This document shows positions 35,539 through 44,856 of a DNA stretch of 64,000 nt, piece after piece; positions within the stretch are counted from its first letter, which is position 1, and the number at the start of each line of letters is the position of its first letter. This stretch comes from Anomaloglossus baeobatrachus (taxonomy: Eukaryota > Chordata > Amphibia > Anura > Aromobatidae). The notes beneath the pieces were generated by a model. It was not told the origin of the DNA, ran no database searches, and saw only the letters and a list, made by a program, of their open reading frames with translations. A program made the position numbers and the translations under genes. The DNA lies in the NCBI RefSeq assembly GCF_048569485.1, contig NC_134364.1, positions 128,193,089 to 128,257,088 on the forward strand, read 5' to 3'.

Positions 35539-36781
35539 TGTGACGCCCTGGGCAAGCCAGGGGTCACAGGTCATTACACCACCACACCCTACACCCCAGT
35601 TAGGAACACCAAAGCTAACCAAAAATCCTTGTTGCCTTCCTCCAGAGGCTGATGTTCACACCAGGGGGTGGGCCAGGCGGTTGGCTCCGCCCACCGAGGA
35701 GGACACAGCTCTGGAGGCGGGAGAAACCAGGCAGTTAGAGCTCAGGGAGAGCTTGAGTGAGGAGCTAAGTGGAGGAGTAAACAGCTAAGATGAGCTAAGG
35801 AAGTGAAAGTAGAAGTGAAGTAAAGTGGTAAAGGAGGAAAGCAAGAGTGGTGACAGAAAGTAAGCCTGAAGTAGTCCAGCTGTGTGCAGGACAGGTCAGC
35901 AAGGTCAGCAACGGCGGTGACTGTCTGGAGGGGAGACTGTTTGGAAGTTCCTGGAAGGACCGCGGACGGGTAGTGGCCCGGCGGTCTGGAGCAGTGTTCC
36001 GAAGGACAGTCAGCACCAGGGCAGGGGCCTCTCGGACCCCGGCAAGGCTAGGAGTCGCCATAATTTGCCAAATCCATCAGTGAAGGGGACGTAGATCCCC
36101 CAACAACCAAGTCCCGATTGAAGGCAACAGCCCAACCAGAGTAGGAGAGACACCGCCACCGCCAAGGCACCAGTTCCTCAGGGCCAGCGTCTGCGGGCAA
36201 AGTAGGGCTCCTCCGGCCCATATCCAAGCCGGGGAGCGGGTTACCGGTGGGAACCCATCGCTACCAACACAGAAACAAAGGTGCAAGGAAAAGGGACATC
36301 ACCGTCACCTACTGGGAGAGCAAGTGCAGCCGTCCGTGGGAACCGTCTTTCCAGCCGTGTGGTTTACCGTAAAACTGTGTCAACGTCTCAGGCTGAGTGA
36401 GTACCACAGTGCCGCAAGGCACAGCGCTGCCCCCGCGTCCCTGCGCCCACCAGGCCCTGCACCTCCCAAACCATCACCGGGCCCCGGGATCACCAACCCC
36501 TACCCACGGAGGGGCAACACAACACCTGGCTGCTCCGCATCACCATCCCCAGGATCCCCGTATTGAGCAGCGGTGGTGAAATCACCACAACCGTGGGTGG
36601 CGTCACGGACAATAAACTATTCCCACACCCAACAAACCCCTTTCACTCACGGGCGAGGAGTGCCGCTCGAGAAACCCCCGGGATCCGACCCACAGCTCGA
36701 GCCACCACTGAGCAGCAGCCGCCGGACCCGAGCAGAAGGGGTGAGCGTAGTGTGCTGACACCCTCCTCCCCGCCCGCGACA
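35539..36781 (+). repeat. 5' LTR of element A
   Basis: 1243 bp with TG...CA ends. The first 25 bases can fold as a hairpin (CCCTGG, loop GCAAG, CCAGGG). An AATAAA lies at about 36611. Confidence 0.9.
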
Positions 36782-36784
36782 ACT

Positions 36785-36803
36785 TGGCGTCACAAACAGG
36801 ATC
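36785..36803 (+). other. Primer-binding site of element A, tRNA-Ser type
   Basis: TGGCGTCACAAACAGGATC, three bases after the LTR. It differs by one base from the exact tRNA-Ser(CGA)-type site of element 1. Confidence 0.7.
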
Positions 36804-36875
36804 TTACCGCTCTGCCGTTTGGTAGAGGTGCGCCTTGTTACCGCCGGAGATATCCGGCAGAAAAATTTCAGAAGT

Positions 36876-37024
36876 CGCCATCTTTGGCGCGAAAAGTTCC
36901 CGCTCGAGCGTCTTCTCGAGTAGCAGAGGCGCGAAGGCCAAAACCCCGCCCCGAGAGAGGAGGGGCCGGAAAGAGCTAAGGGGGACGCGATGGCGGCTGG
37001 CTGCATGTAGCTGCAGCTATAAAA
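36876..37024 (+). promoter_or_regulatory. Internal promoter-like block of element A
   Basis: YY1-like CGCCATCTT (36876-36884), overlapping E2F-like TTTGGCGCGAAA (36883-36894), GC box CCCCGCCCC (36944-36952) and TATAAAA (37018-37024), 53 bp before the ORF start. It lies outside the LTR, where LTR elements do not normally keep their promoter. The order matches element 1. Binding is inferred from consensus. Confidence 0.55.
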
Positions 37025-37076
37025 GCAGGGACGCCAGGACTCTGCAGACATACCGTTCCTGGAAGAAGAAGCCATC

Positions 37077-38174
37077 ATGTGGATGCTGTCCCGCGACACC
37101 GTAGCCCCCGCGCCTGGAACCGCGGCGTGGGTGGAAATCCGGACCGCGCAGCTCTACCAATGGCTGCAGGTCAGGATGCAGCTCCTCATGGAGGAGTGGG
37201 AGACCGACATGGCGGACGTTATAGCCACCGTGCGGAGACGCGAGGAGGGAGCGGAGAAAGGGAGGGTGAGTGACCCACGTCCCGATGCCCTGGAAGGGCC
37301 GGTCATCGCGGCTGCGGGGCCCGGTCCAAGCCCTCTCCCCCCGTTGCCTCCCTCGCCACCCGTCTCGGAGGCCGTGACCCCACCACTAGGCCTGCTACCA
37401 CCGCAGCCGGTAGCAATACCCAGCGTCCCCGCCCAGGCGGACCGACCTGTAGCAGTAGCCCGCAGCAAACCGGAGGTGTTACCGTGGAAGATTCCGAAGG
37501 TTGAACCGGAAGCATCCCCTGAAAAATCCCCCGAGCCGGAGCCGATGACCCGCTCCGAGCCGAAGGCCCAGCAGCGGAAAGCCCCTATGCCCATCCCTCA
37601 CACCTCGGCTGAGGTAGCGCCTGGTTGTTGCTGCAAGGCAGCGCCCAAGGCCAAGACACCGCGGGACACGCCGCCCAGATTCCTGACAGTGGGCAACGTC
37701 CAGAATGTCCCGCGGGGCCCGACCCGTGCGCCGGCGCTGGCAGCAGCGCCGTATTGGGATAGGGAGCCGGTACCGCTGGGCCTGGAGATCGCTGAGAGGG
37801 AACGAAAGAAGGCCGAGCTGGTGGCCCGAGCTATCAAAGAAAAAGAGAATCTCCGCCAGGCCACGTTCCGTGTCCGGGGTCCGTTGTACGAGGGGCAGGT
37901 GAGGCGGTTTGATGTCCGCCGGGGCTACGGGTTCATCTACGAGCCGGGCCTGGAGGCCGAAGTGTTTGTAGCCCGGCGGGATGTGAATACCCACCTGCCT
38001 GAGGAACATCCCGGCCGCAACCTGATGCCGGGCGACATCGTGCAATACACCCGGCACTGTGGGGAGCGGGGGTGGTTCGCGCTGGATGCTAAGTTAAGGG
38101 GCAGCCAAGAGTCCCGTGTGAGCGCCGCGCCCCCTCCCTTGGAAGGAGCACCTGAGCCTGAAAGTCTGGAGTAG
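37077..38174 (+). CDS. Element A ORF: 365-aa protein with cold-shock (Y-box type) domain
   Basis: Starts at the first ATG after the TATA box. Residues 1-70 share LLMEEWETDMADV and RVSDPRP with element 1. Residues 75-235 are proline-rich and low in complexity. About 238-265 is a charged helix (EIAERERKKAELVARAIKEK). Residues 273-342 read as a cold-shock domain: GQVRRFDVRRGYGFI (the RNP1-type strand, compare Y-box GTVKWFNVRNGYGFI), EVFVARRDV (RNP2-type), PGDIVQYTRH, and WFALDAKLRG. The family binds single-stranded RNA or DNA. Here it could act as the nucleocapsid-like part of the element's protein; that role is inference. No zinc knuckle or protease is seen. The ORF is uninterrupted. Confidence 0.8.
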   Translation: MWMLSRDTVAPAPGTAAWVEIRTAQLYQWLQVRMQLLMEEWETDMADVIATVRRREEGAEKGRVSDPRPDALEGPVIAAAGPGPSPLPPLPPSPPVSEAVTPPLGLLPPQPVAIPSVPAQADRPVAVARSKPEVLPWKIPKVEPEASPEKSPEPEPMTRSEPKAQQRKAPMPIPHTSAEVAPGCCCKAAPKAKTPRDTPPRFLTVGNVQNVPRGPTRAPALAAAPYWDREPVPLGLEIAERERKKAELVARAIKEKENLRQATFRVRGPLYEGQVRRFDVRRGYGFIYEPGLEAEVFVARRDVNTHLPEEHPGRNLMPGDIVQYTRHCGERGWFALDAKLRGSQESRVSAAPPPLEGAPEPESLE

Positions 38175-38818
38175 GGCAGCGGAGCACCGTTGTCCAGTCC
38201 CCGTTGGGACCACCACAAGGAAGTTTGTTTGTTTGAAAGTTTTGAAAATGATGAAAATGATTACCGAACAGTAACCAGATTATTTTTGGGATTTGCAACC
38301 GGCTGGAGCCGGCACCGTTGTCCCCGTGGGGACCGTTTAAAAAGTTGCATGGAGGACTTTCCATGGACAAGCCCGTGAACTTGCAGGGCAACCACAAACG
38401 TTAGTGGCTTGTAAATAAGTTGTTTACCGTTACCGTTTTCCGCAATGCCGCCTCCGGAGAGGCAGGTTGGAGGGAGGGCCCTCAGCAGAGCAGGCTGGGG
38501 CCCAGCCACCAAAGGAACCGGTGGCTACCCTCTGGAGGGAAAGGACAGATCCCGCTCGGGTACCGTGTGCTGGACTGTGGGTCAAGGGGTGCTGCCTGGG
38601 CTTTAGGGGCAGCATCAGGGCCAGGTTGCTTGGGTGGGAGAGAGCGGAAACCGTAACCGTAAACCGTTATGCAACGTTTAAGAAATGTGCCTCCCGTTAT
38701 GGGAAGATTTATTAAAAATGTATATATGTTATTGTTTGACCATGTTATATTTTGCAGAAAAATAAAACCGGTGTTGGACGGGCAGCCCGCGGACGGTCTG
38801 CATTTTGCTAAGGGGGAA
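38175..38818 (+). other. 3' non-coding region and polypurine tract of element A
   Basis: Closely related to 1008-1650 (minus) of element 1. It has two short GTCCCC/GGGGAC hairpins (about 38196 and 38320) and ends in the polypurine tract AAGGGGGAA at the LTR. No ORF. Confidence 0.6.
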
Positions 38819-40063
38819 TGTGACGCCCTGGGCAAGCCAGGGGTCACAGGTCATTACACCACCACACCCTACATCCCAGTTAGGAACACCAAAGCTAACC
38901 AAAAATCCTTGTTGCCTTCCTCCAGAGGCTGATGTTCACACCAGGGGGTGGGCCAGGCGGTTGGCTCCACCCACCGAGGAGGACACGGCTCTGGAGGCGG
39001 GAGAAACCAGGCAGTTAGAGCTCAGGGAGAGCTTGAGTGAGGAGCTAAGTGGAGGAGTAAACAGCTAAGATGAGCTAAGGAAGTGAAAGTAGAAGTGAAG
39101 TGGAAGTGGTAAAGGAGGAAAGCAAGAGTGGTGACAGAAAGAAAGCCTGAAGTAGTCCAGCTGTGTGCAGGACAGGTCAGCAAGGTCAGCAACGGCGGTG
39201 ACTGTCTGGAGGGGGACCGTTTGGAAGTTCCTGGAAGGACCGCGGACGGGTAGTGGCCCGGCGGTCTGGAGCAGTGTTCCGAAGGACAGTCAGCACCAGG
39301 GCAGGGGCCTTTCGGACCCCGGCAAGGCTAGGAGTCGCCATAATTTGCCAAATCCGTCAGTGAAGGGGATGTAGATCCCCCAACAACCAAGTCCCGATTG
39401 AAGGCAACAGCCCAACCAGAGTAGGAGAGACACCGCCACCGCCAAGGCACCAGTTTCTCAGGGCCAGCGCCTGCGGGCAAAGAGTAGAGCTCCCCCGGTC
39501 CAGCTTGAAGCCGGGGAGCGGGTTACCGGTGGGAACCCATCGCTACCAACACAGAAACAAAGGTGCAAGGAAAAGGGACATCACCGTCACCTACTGGGAG
39601 AGCAAGTGCAGCCGTCTGTGGGAACCGTCTTTCCAGCCGTGTGGTTTACCGTAAAACTGTGTCAACGTCTCAGGCTGAGTGAGTACCACAGTGCCGCAAG
39701 GCACAGCGCTGCCCCCACGTCCCTGCGCCCACCAGACCCTGCACCTTCCACACCATCACTGGGCCCCGGGATCACCAACCCCTACCCACGGAGGGGCAAC
39801 ACAACACCTGGCTGCTCCGCATCACCATCCCCGGGATCCCCATATTGAGCAGCGGTGGTGAAATCACCACAACCGTGGGTGGCGTCACGGACAATAAACT
39901 ATTCCCACACCCAACAAACCCCTTTCACTCACGGGCGAGGAGTGCCGCTCGAGAAACCCCCGGGATCCGGCCCACAGCTCGAGCCACCACTGAGCAGCAG
40001 CCGCCGGACCCGAGCAGAAGGGGTGAGCGTAGTGTGCCGACACCCTCCTCCCCGCCCGCGACA
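38819..40063 (+). repeat. 3' LTR of element A
   Basis: 1245 bp, about 97 to 98% identical to 35539-36781. Followed by the TATA duplication and by the resumed Tc1 sequence. Confidence 0.9.
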
Positions 40064-40570
40064 TATACAACAGTGTAAATTTTGTGTGCCTGCTAAATAA
40101 CTTAACACACAGTCATTAATGTCTAAACCGCTGGCAACAAAATTGAGTACGCTCCTAAGAAAAAATTGTCAATTTGTTCCGTTACCCATTTTTCCTCCCT
40201 GGTCTCATGTGACTCATTAGTGTTACAAGGTGTTATGTGTGAATTGGGGCAGAGGTGTTACATTTGGTGTTATCTCTCACACACTCTCATACTGGTCACT
40301 GGAAGTTCAATATGGCTCCTCATGACAAGGAATTGTCTGAGGATCTGAAAAATAAATTGTTGCCCTACATAAAGATGGCCGAGGCTATAAGAAGATTGCC
40401 AACAGCCTGAACCTGAGCTGCAGCACGGTGACCAAGACTATACAATGGTATAACAGGATCCCCTCAGAACAGGCCTCACCATGGTCGACCAAAGAAACTG
40501 AGTGCACGAGCGCAGCGTCATATCCAGAGGTCGTTTTTTCAGAATAGACGTATATGAGCTGCCTGCATTG

Positions 40571-40800
40571 CTGCAGAGGTTACAGGGGTGGGGGGGTCAG
40601 CCTGTCAGTAGTCAGACCATACGCCGCACACTGCAGAAATTACAGGGGGGGTCAGCCTGTCAGTAGACAGACCATACGCCGCACACTGCAGAAATTACAG
40701 GGGTGGGGGGTCCACCTGTCAGTGCCCAGATCATACACCACACACTGCAGAGGTTACAGGGGTGGGGGGGCCTGTGCTCAGACCATAAGATGCACAGTGC
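40571..40800 (+). repeat. Four-fold tandem expansion inside the Tc1 transposase
   Basis: Four copies of 52 to 60 bp, each starting CAGARRTTACAGGGG and ending near CGCACACTG, which encode the second half of the DNA-binding region (QTIRRTLQ). A G-rich run in each copy varies in length. Confidence 0.8.
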
Positions 40801-41240
40801 AGCATATTGCTCTATATGGCTGTCATCACAAAAGCCAGAAACAGTTTAGTGAAGACAAGATAAGAGACCAATATAAACTAATTTGGTTCAGGTGGTGTCA
40901 AGTGTGTATGGCGGCAACCAGGTGAGGAGGAAAAACACAAGTGAGTCCTGCCTACAGTCAGGCATGGTGGTAGGAGTGTCGTGGATTGGGGCTGCACGAG
41001 TGCTGCCAGCTGTGGGGAGCTACAGTTCATTGAGGGAAGCATGAATGCCAACATGTCTTGTGACATACTGAAGCAGAGAATGATCCCCTCGCATCATGTT
41101 TCAACATGATATTGACACCAAACCCACCTCCAAGACCACCACTGCCTCGCTAAAGAAATAGAGTATAAGTGCTGGAGTGGCTAAGCATCTCCAAATGTAA
41201 ACCCCATTGTTACATAGTGCTCAGATCTAAACTTACCAGG

Positions 41241-41823
41241 TGTCATGATGTCTTCTGACTCCATTTACCCTGCAAAGTCTGACATGACACCTAGTGTTCT
41301 TTGAGTTGCTCAGTTAGAGCCGAGCATTAACCAGTTGCGAGTTTACTGGTGGTCGGTCTAGCAGGAGTTAATTCCTGCTGGCCTGTGAATTGCTGCTTGG
41401 TCAGGTTTCTGGACACCTATCATACCCACCTCTGACCTGTAAAAGATGGTGGAACCTGCTCTTCCACACCGATAATAGCTTGTGCATGGTGATCCAGCAT
41501 CTGGTGTACTGTTGTATGCAAGTCTGATGTGTTGTGGGAATACTTTTGCCGTTTATTATTTCCTCCCTTACCTTTATTTACCCCCTGAGCACGTATTGTC
41601 TCTGTGAGTGATTGCTGTGAGTTTCATTTTTGGTTTCTGTCTTTTTTTTGTGTGGGATTAACCACTTCAGTCCGGCCCTCTATTTATAGGTTAGGGCTAT
41701 GCTGGTGGTCCAGACCTCACTACCATCAGGGGTACCTCTGGGATAAGGGACAGTTAAGGATTTCCCTAGCCTGAGGGCCAGTTTAGGAATCCCATTTCCA
41801 GTTCTACATCACCAATCGTGACA
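41241..41823. mobile_element. 583-bp insert in the Tc1 transposase, solo-LTR-like
   Basis: Interrupts the transposase just before MEHLW. Starts TGTCATGATG and ends CGTGACA, giving TG...CA and short inverted ends. No clear target duplication. Best guess is a solo LTR. Confidence 0.45.
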
Positions 41824-42762
41824 AATATGGAACATCTGTGGAGCCTCCTCAAATGGATGGTAAAAGAGCTCACAGTCTGCAACATCCACCAGCTTCATGA
41901 TGTCGTCATAGAGGATGGAAGACGATCCAGTGACACCTCTGAAGCTCTAGTGAACTCCAGGCCCAAGAGAATTAAGGCCATGCTGGAAAATAATGGTGGC
42001 CAAACAAAATATGACACTTTGGGCATAATTTGACCATTTTCACTTAGGGGTGTACTCACCTTTGTTGCCAGCAGTTTAGACATTAATGACTGTGTGTTGA
42101 TTTATTTAGAGCAGAAAATGTACACTGTTATACAAGCTGCGCACTGACACTGTACATTGTATCACAGGGTCAGATCTCCAGTGTTGTCCCGTGAAAAGTT
42201 ATAATAAAATATTTAGAAAAATGTGACTAGTGTACTCACTTTTGTGATATACTGTATATACCAGGATGAGGGATATATACCAGGATGGGCCCAGGATGTG
42301 GACAATGACATATATACCAGGAAGGGGCTTAGGATGGGGAACATACATACTAGAATGAGGGACATATATACCACCATGGGGGACAGATATACCAGGAAGG
42401 GACCCTGAATGAGGTACATATATACTAGGAGGGGGAATATATGTACCAGAATGAGCCAAGGATTAGGGACATATATATCAGGACGGGGGAAATATATACC
42501 AGGAAGGGGAACATATAATACCAGGATGAGGAACATATAATACCAAGGATGGTAGACATATATATCTGGAAGGAGCCCAGGATGGGAGACATATATACCT
42601 GGATGGTAGACATATATACCAGGAAGGGGCCCAGGATAGGTGACCCACATACCAAGATGGGGGACACATATAAAAATAAATGTGGCACATATATGGCTGG
42701 GCTCAGGATGAGTGACATGTATAACAGGATGGGGACATATATAACAGGATGGGGTACATATA

Positions 42763-43957
42763 TGTTGCGGACGGGGGTCGGGCCGCTGCAGGGGCTGCTC
42801 GGATCCGGGTTCGTTACTGCGGCTCGAGAGGTGACCGGACCCGGGCTCGTACGGCCGTTCATCCTCACAACCGTAGGAAGGGGGTATTTACAGGGGATGG
42901 TTTTGTCAGTGACGCCAACCATGGGTTGCAGTGAGAGTGGGTAGCACTGCCGCTGCCTGGTGATGGGACACTCGGGGCTGATGGAGCGGGGCATCAGGAT
43001 GGAATCCCCTCCACGGGTAGGGGAGGTTTAGTCCCAGGGCCCAGATGTATGGGAGCAATGGCTGCTGGAGGAGACGTGCAGGGTTGGATCGGAGGTAAAT
43101 GGTGTACTCACAGTTCAAAGAATTGCACACAAAGTCCAGTGGTAAACCAAATTGCCAGTGACCGGTCGCCTCTGGCGGGTGTATTCGGGTCCCACACCTG
43201 GGTGTAGCAAACAGGGGTCCCTTCCTCCTGCACTCAGTGTTTGTGTCTTCACTGGGACAACTCCCCTTGGAACGGGGAAGTCCACTCCCGATACTGTATG
43301 TATTAGGAGCTGTGGCCCGCGAAATCTGACCCTTGGGATCTCTGTGGTTTCTGATGAACACCCTATCCCCCGCATTTGGCTTCCGTTTCGCTCTCTGGGC
43401 ATCTGTAGAACAAGGCCTGAAACCTTGTCCCTGGCTGCTCAATTAACAAGAGGGCTTGCAACCTTCCTCGTCCTAGGGTCCAGGTACCCCGGCTGTGCAC
43501 GGCCTCCGGACCGGATTCCCACTGTCGGCACCGGTGGGCTACAACCCTGCCCCGGTCCAATTTAGGTCTCCCGCGACTGGATCTCCATTGCCTGTGGTTC
43601 TGCTTGCCGTCTGCCACCTAGTCCGGTAGTCCAGCGGCCCCAACCCCTGACTCCACTGCACTCCATGCTCCTCTACTGTCAACTCTCAGCACTGGTCTCT
43701 TCTGTTCTCCAGACTCAACTCTTGTGTTCCCGCCCCTGACACTTCAGGACCCCCTAGGTGGGCGCTCCCATCCGCCTGGTCCCGCCCACTGGTGTGTCCC
43801 TATTGTCACGGGGGGGGGGGGGGGGGTGACTAGGCTTTGTGGCTGGTGTTGTGCACCTGAGTGTGGGTTTTGTGTTGGACTGCCAAGGAGGATGGAGTAT
43901 TGTACCAGAGAGATTTGTACAACCTCTGTAACTACCTGGTTTTGCCAGGGCGTCACA
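42763..43957 (-). mobile_element. Solo LTR, related to element A's LTR superfamily
   Basis: 1195 bp, minus-strand start TGTGACGCCCTGGCAAAACC and end GCAACA, flanked by TATA on both sides (42759-42762, 43958-43961). It has the same terminal CCCTGG/CCAGG hairpin and several blocks in common with the LTRs of element 1 (for example GTGGTAAACCAAA). A 17-base G-run lies at 43810-43826. Confidence 0.75.
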
Positions 43958-44070
43958 TATATACCTGGAAGGAGCCCATATTGGGAGACATATATACTTA
44001 GATGTGTAACATACACCAGGAAGGGACCTAGGATGGGGGACATATACTGTATACCAGGATGGGGGCCATT

Positions 44071-44530
44071 ACTAGATAATGAAGGGGAGAGGGCAACACC
44101 TATGTCTTTATGAGATCTAGAACACTACATACCATTATTAACATGTAGTGTAGGGGGGGTCCGGGTCTACATTTTGTACAGTAGCCAAATGAACTCTAGT
44201 TATGCCACTGTTTCCTAACCACCTGTTCTCGTTACCTCTGTGTTATCTGGAGTTTTAGAATTTACTTACCACCTGTTTATATTCCAATCGTTGACCTAGA
44301 TACTGAACTCTCTCAAGAATTACATATGGGCATATATTTAATATATTATCATAGAAGTGGTCAGGAATGCCATAGAATAAGACTGATAAGAAATCCTAGA
44401 AAGATACGTGAAATGAGGAGAAATAAGTAAGGGTATTCTAGGCTTCACATATGTGAGCCTGATCTGCTCTCTGGGCCAGTTATCCATGGAGGACAGGCCT
44501 CTACTGCAAAACACGTACTACAGGTAATAA
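44071..44530. other. Intergenic, no gene seen
   Basis: Unique sequence downstream of the S100 fused-type gene. Confidence 0.4.
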
Positions 44531-44548
44531 ACAACCCCACACAATCAT

Positions 44549-44565
44549 TTTATTATTCCTTTATT
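44549..44565 (-). terminator. Poly(A) signals of the S100 fused-type gene
   Basis: Two AATAAA hexamers on the minus strand (44549-44554 and 44560-44565), about 300 bp after the stop codon at 44857. They are the first canonical signals downstream. Confidence 0.55.
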
Positions 44566-44856
44566 CCTTTCCGTATAATCAAACAGTAATTTAATAAGCA
44601 GCTTCATATAATGAACTTATTAAATACTGATAGCTATAGGGGCATCACAGACTGAAGAACTTTCCATTCCACCCCGTCCTTCAAGGAGGCCACACCTTGT
44701 AGCCCACCCAAACCACGTCTCTTTTTATCTCCTGCCTTGAGGAACATATGTGATTACACAAGAAAAAAAGAAGAGGAAAACCAGAGGCTCAGCTGCACAA
44801 AAATTTCAGATTCTTCAAAGAGTATGTGAATATTTTAGTAGGTCCATCCATTTTGC

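Larger units (their letters stand above)
35539..40063 (+). mobile_element. LTR element A: non-autonomous, carries a cold-shock-domain ORF
   Basis: LTRs at 35539-36781 and 38819-40063, both TGTGACGCC...GCGACA, flanked by a TATA target duplication (35535-35538 and 40064-40067). Inside are a primer site for tRNA-Ser, a promoter-like block, one ORF (37077-38174), about 630 bp of 3' non-coding sequence, and the polypurine tract AAGGGGGAA at 38810-38818. No pol is present. It looks whole. By eye the LTRs differ at about 30 of 1244 positions (about 2.4%), so it is older than element B. It was inserted into a Tc1 element. Confidence 0.9.
40311..42030 (+). pseudogene. Decayed Tc1 transposase
   Basis: From ATGGCTCCTCATGACAAGG the frames read MAPHDKELSEDLKNKLLP, then KIANSLNLSCSTVTKT (DNA-binding helix-turn-helix), QTIRRTLQ, a stretch matching MNANMSCDIL, and near the end MEHLWSLLKW plus a C-terminal ENNGGQTKYDTL. 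The protein is Tc1-like (DD34E family). It is broken by frame changes, a local repeat expansion (40571-40800) and a 583-bp insert (41241-41823). Confidence 0.8.
35420..42254 (+). mobile_element. Tc1 element interrupted by an LTR element and a second insert
   Basis: Terminal inverted repeats CAGTAAATCACAAAAATGAG (left) and CAGTATATCACAAAAGTGAG (right, inverted) lie inside TA dinucleotides at 35418 and 42255. Removing element A (35539-40063 plus its 4-bp duplication) and the 583-bp insert at 41241 leaves about 1.7 kb, the usual Tc1 length. The transposase is decayed. Confidence 0.85.
35340..44070. repeat. Minisatellite 'ACATATATACCAGG' family, split by insertions
   Basis: Degenerate units of about 20 to 40 bp containing GGACATATATACCAGGATGG occur at about 35340-35419, 42255-42762 and 43958-44070. 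The three pieces were one array before a Tc1 element (35420-42254) and a solo LTR (42763-43957) landed in it. Confidence 0.8.

Noticed and set aside
37154-38057. Minus-strand frames of 146 and 192 codons opposite the element A ORF
   Set aside because: Shadows of the GC-rich sense frame; the cold-shock signature is on the plus strand.
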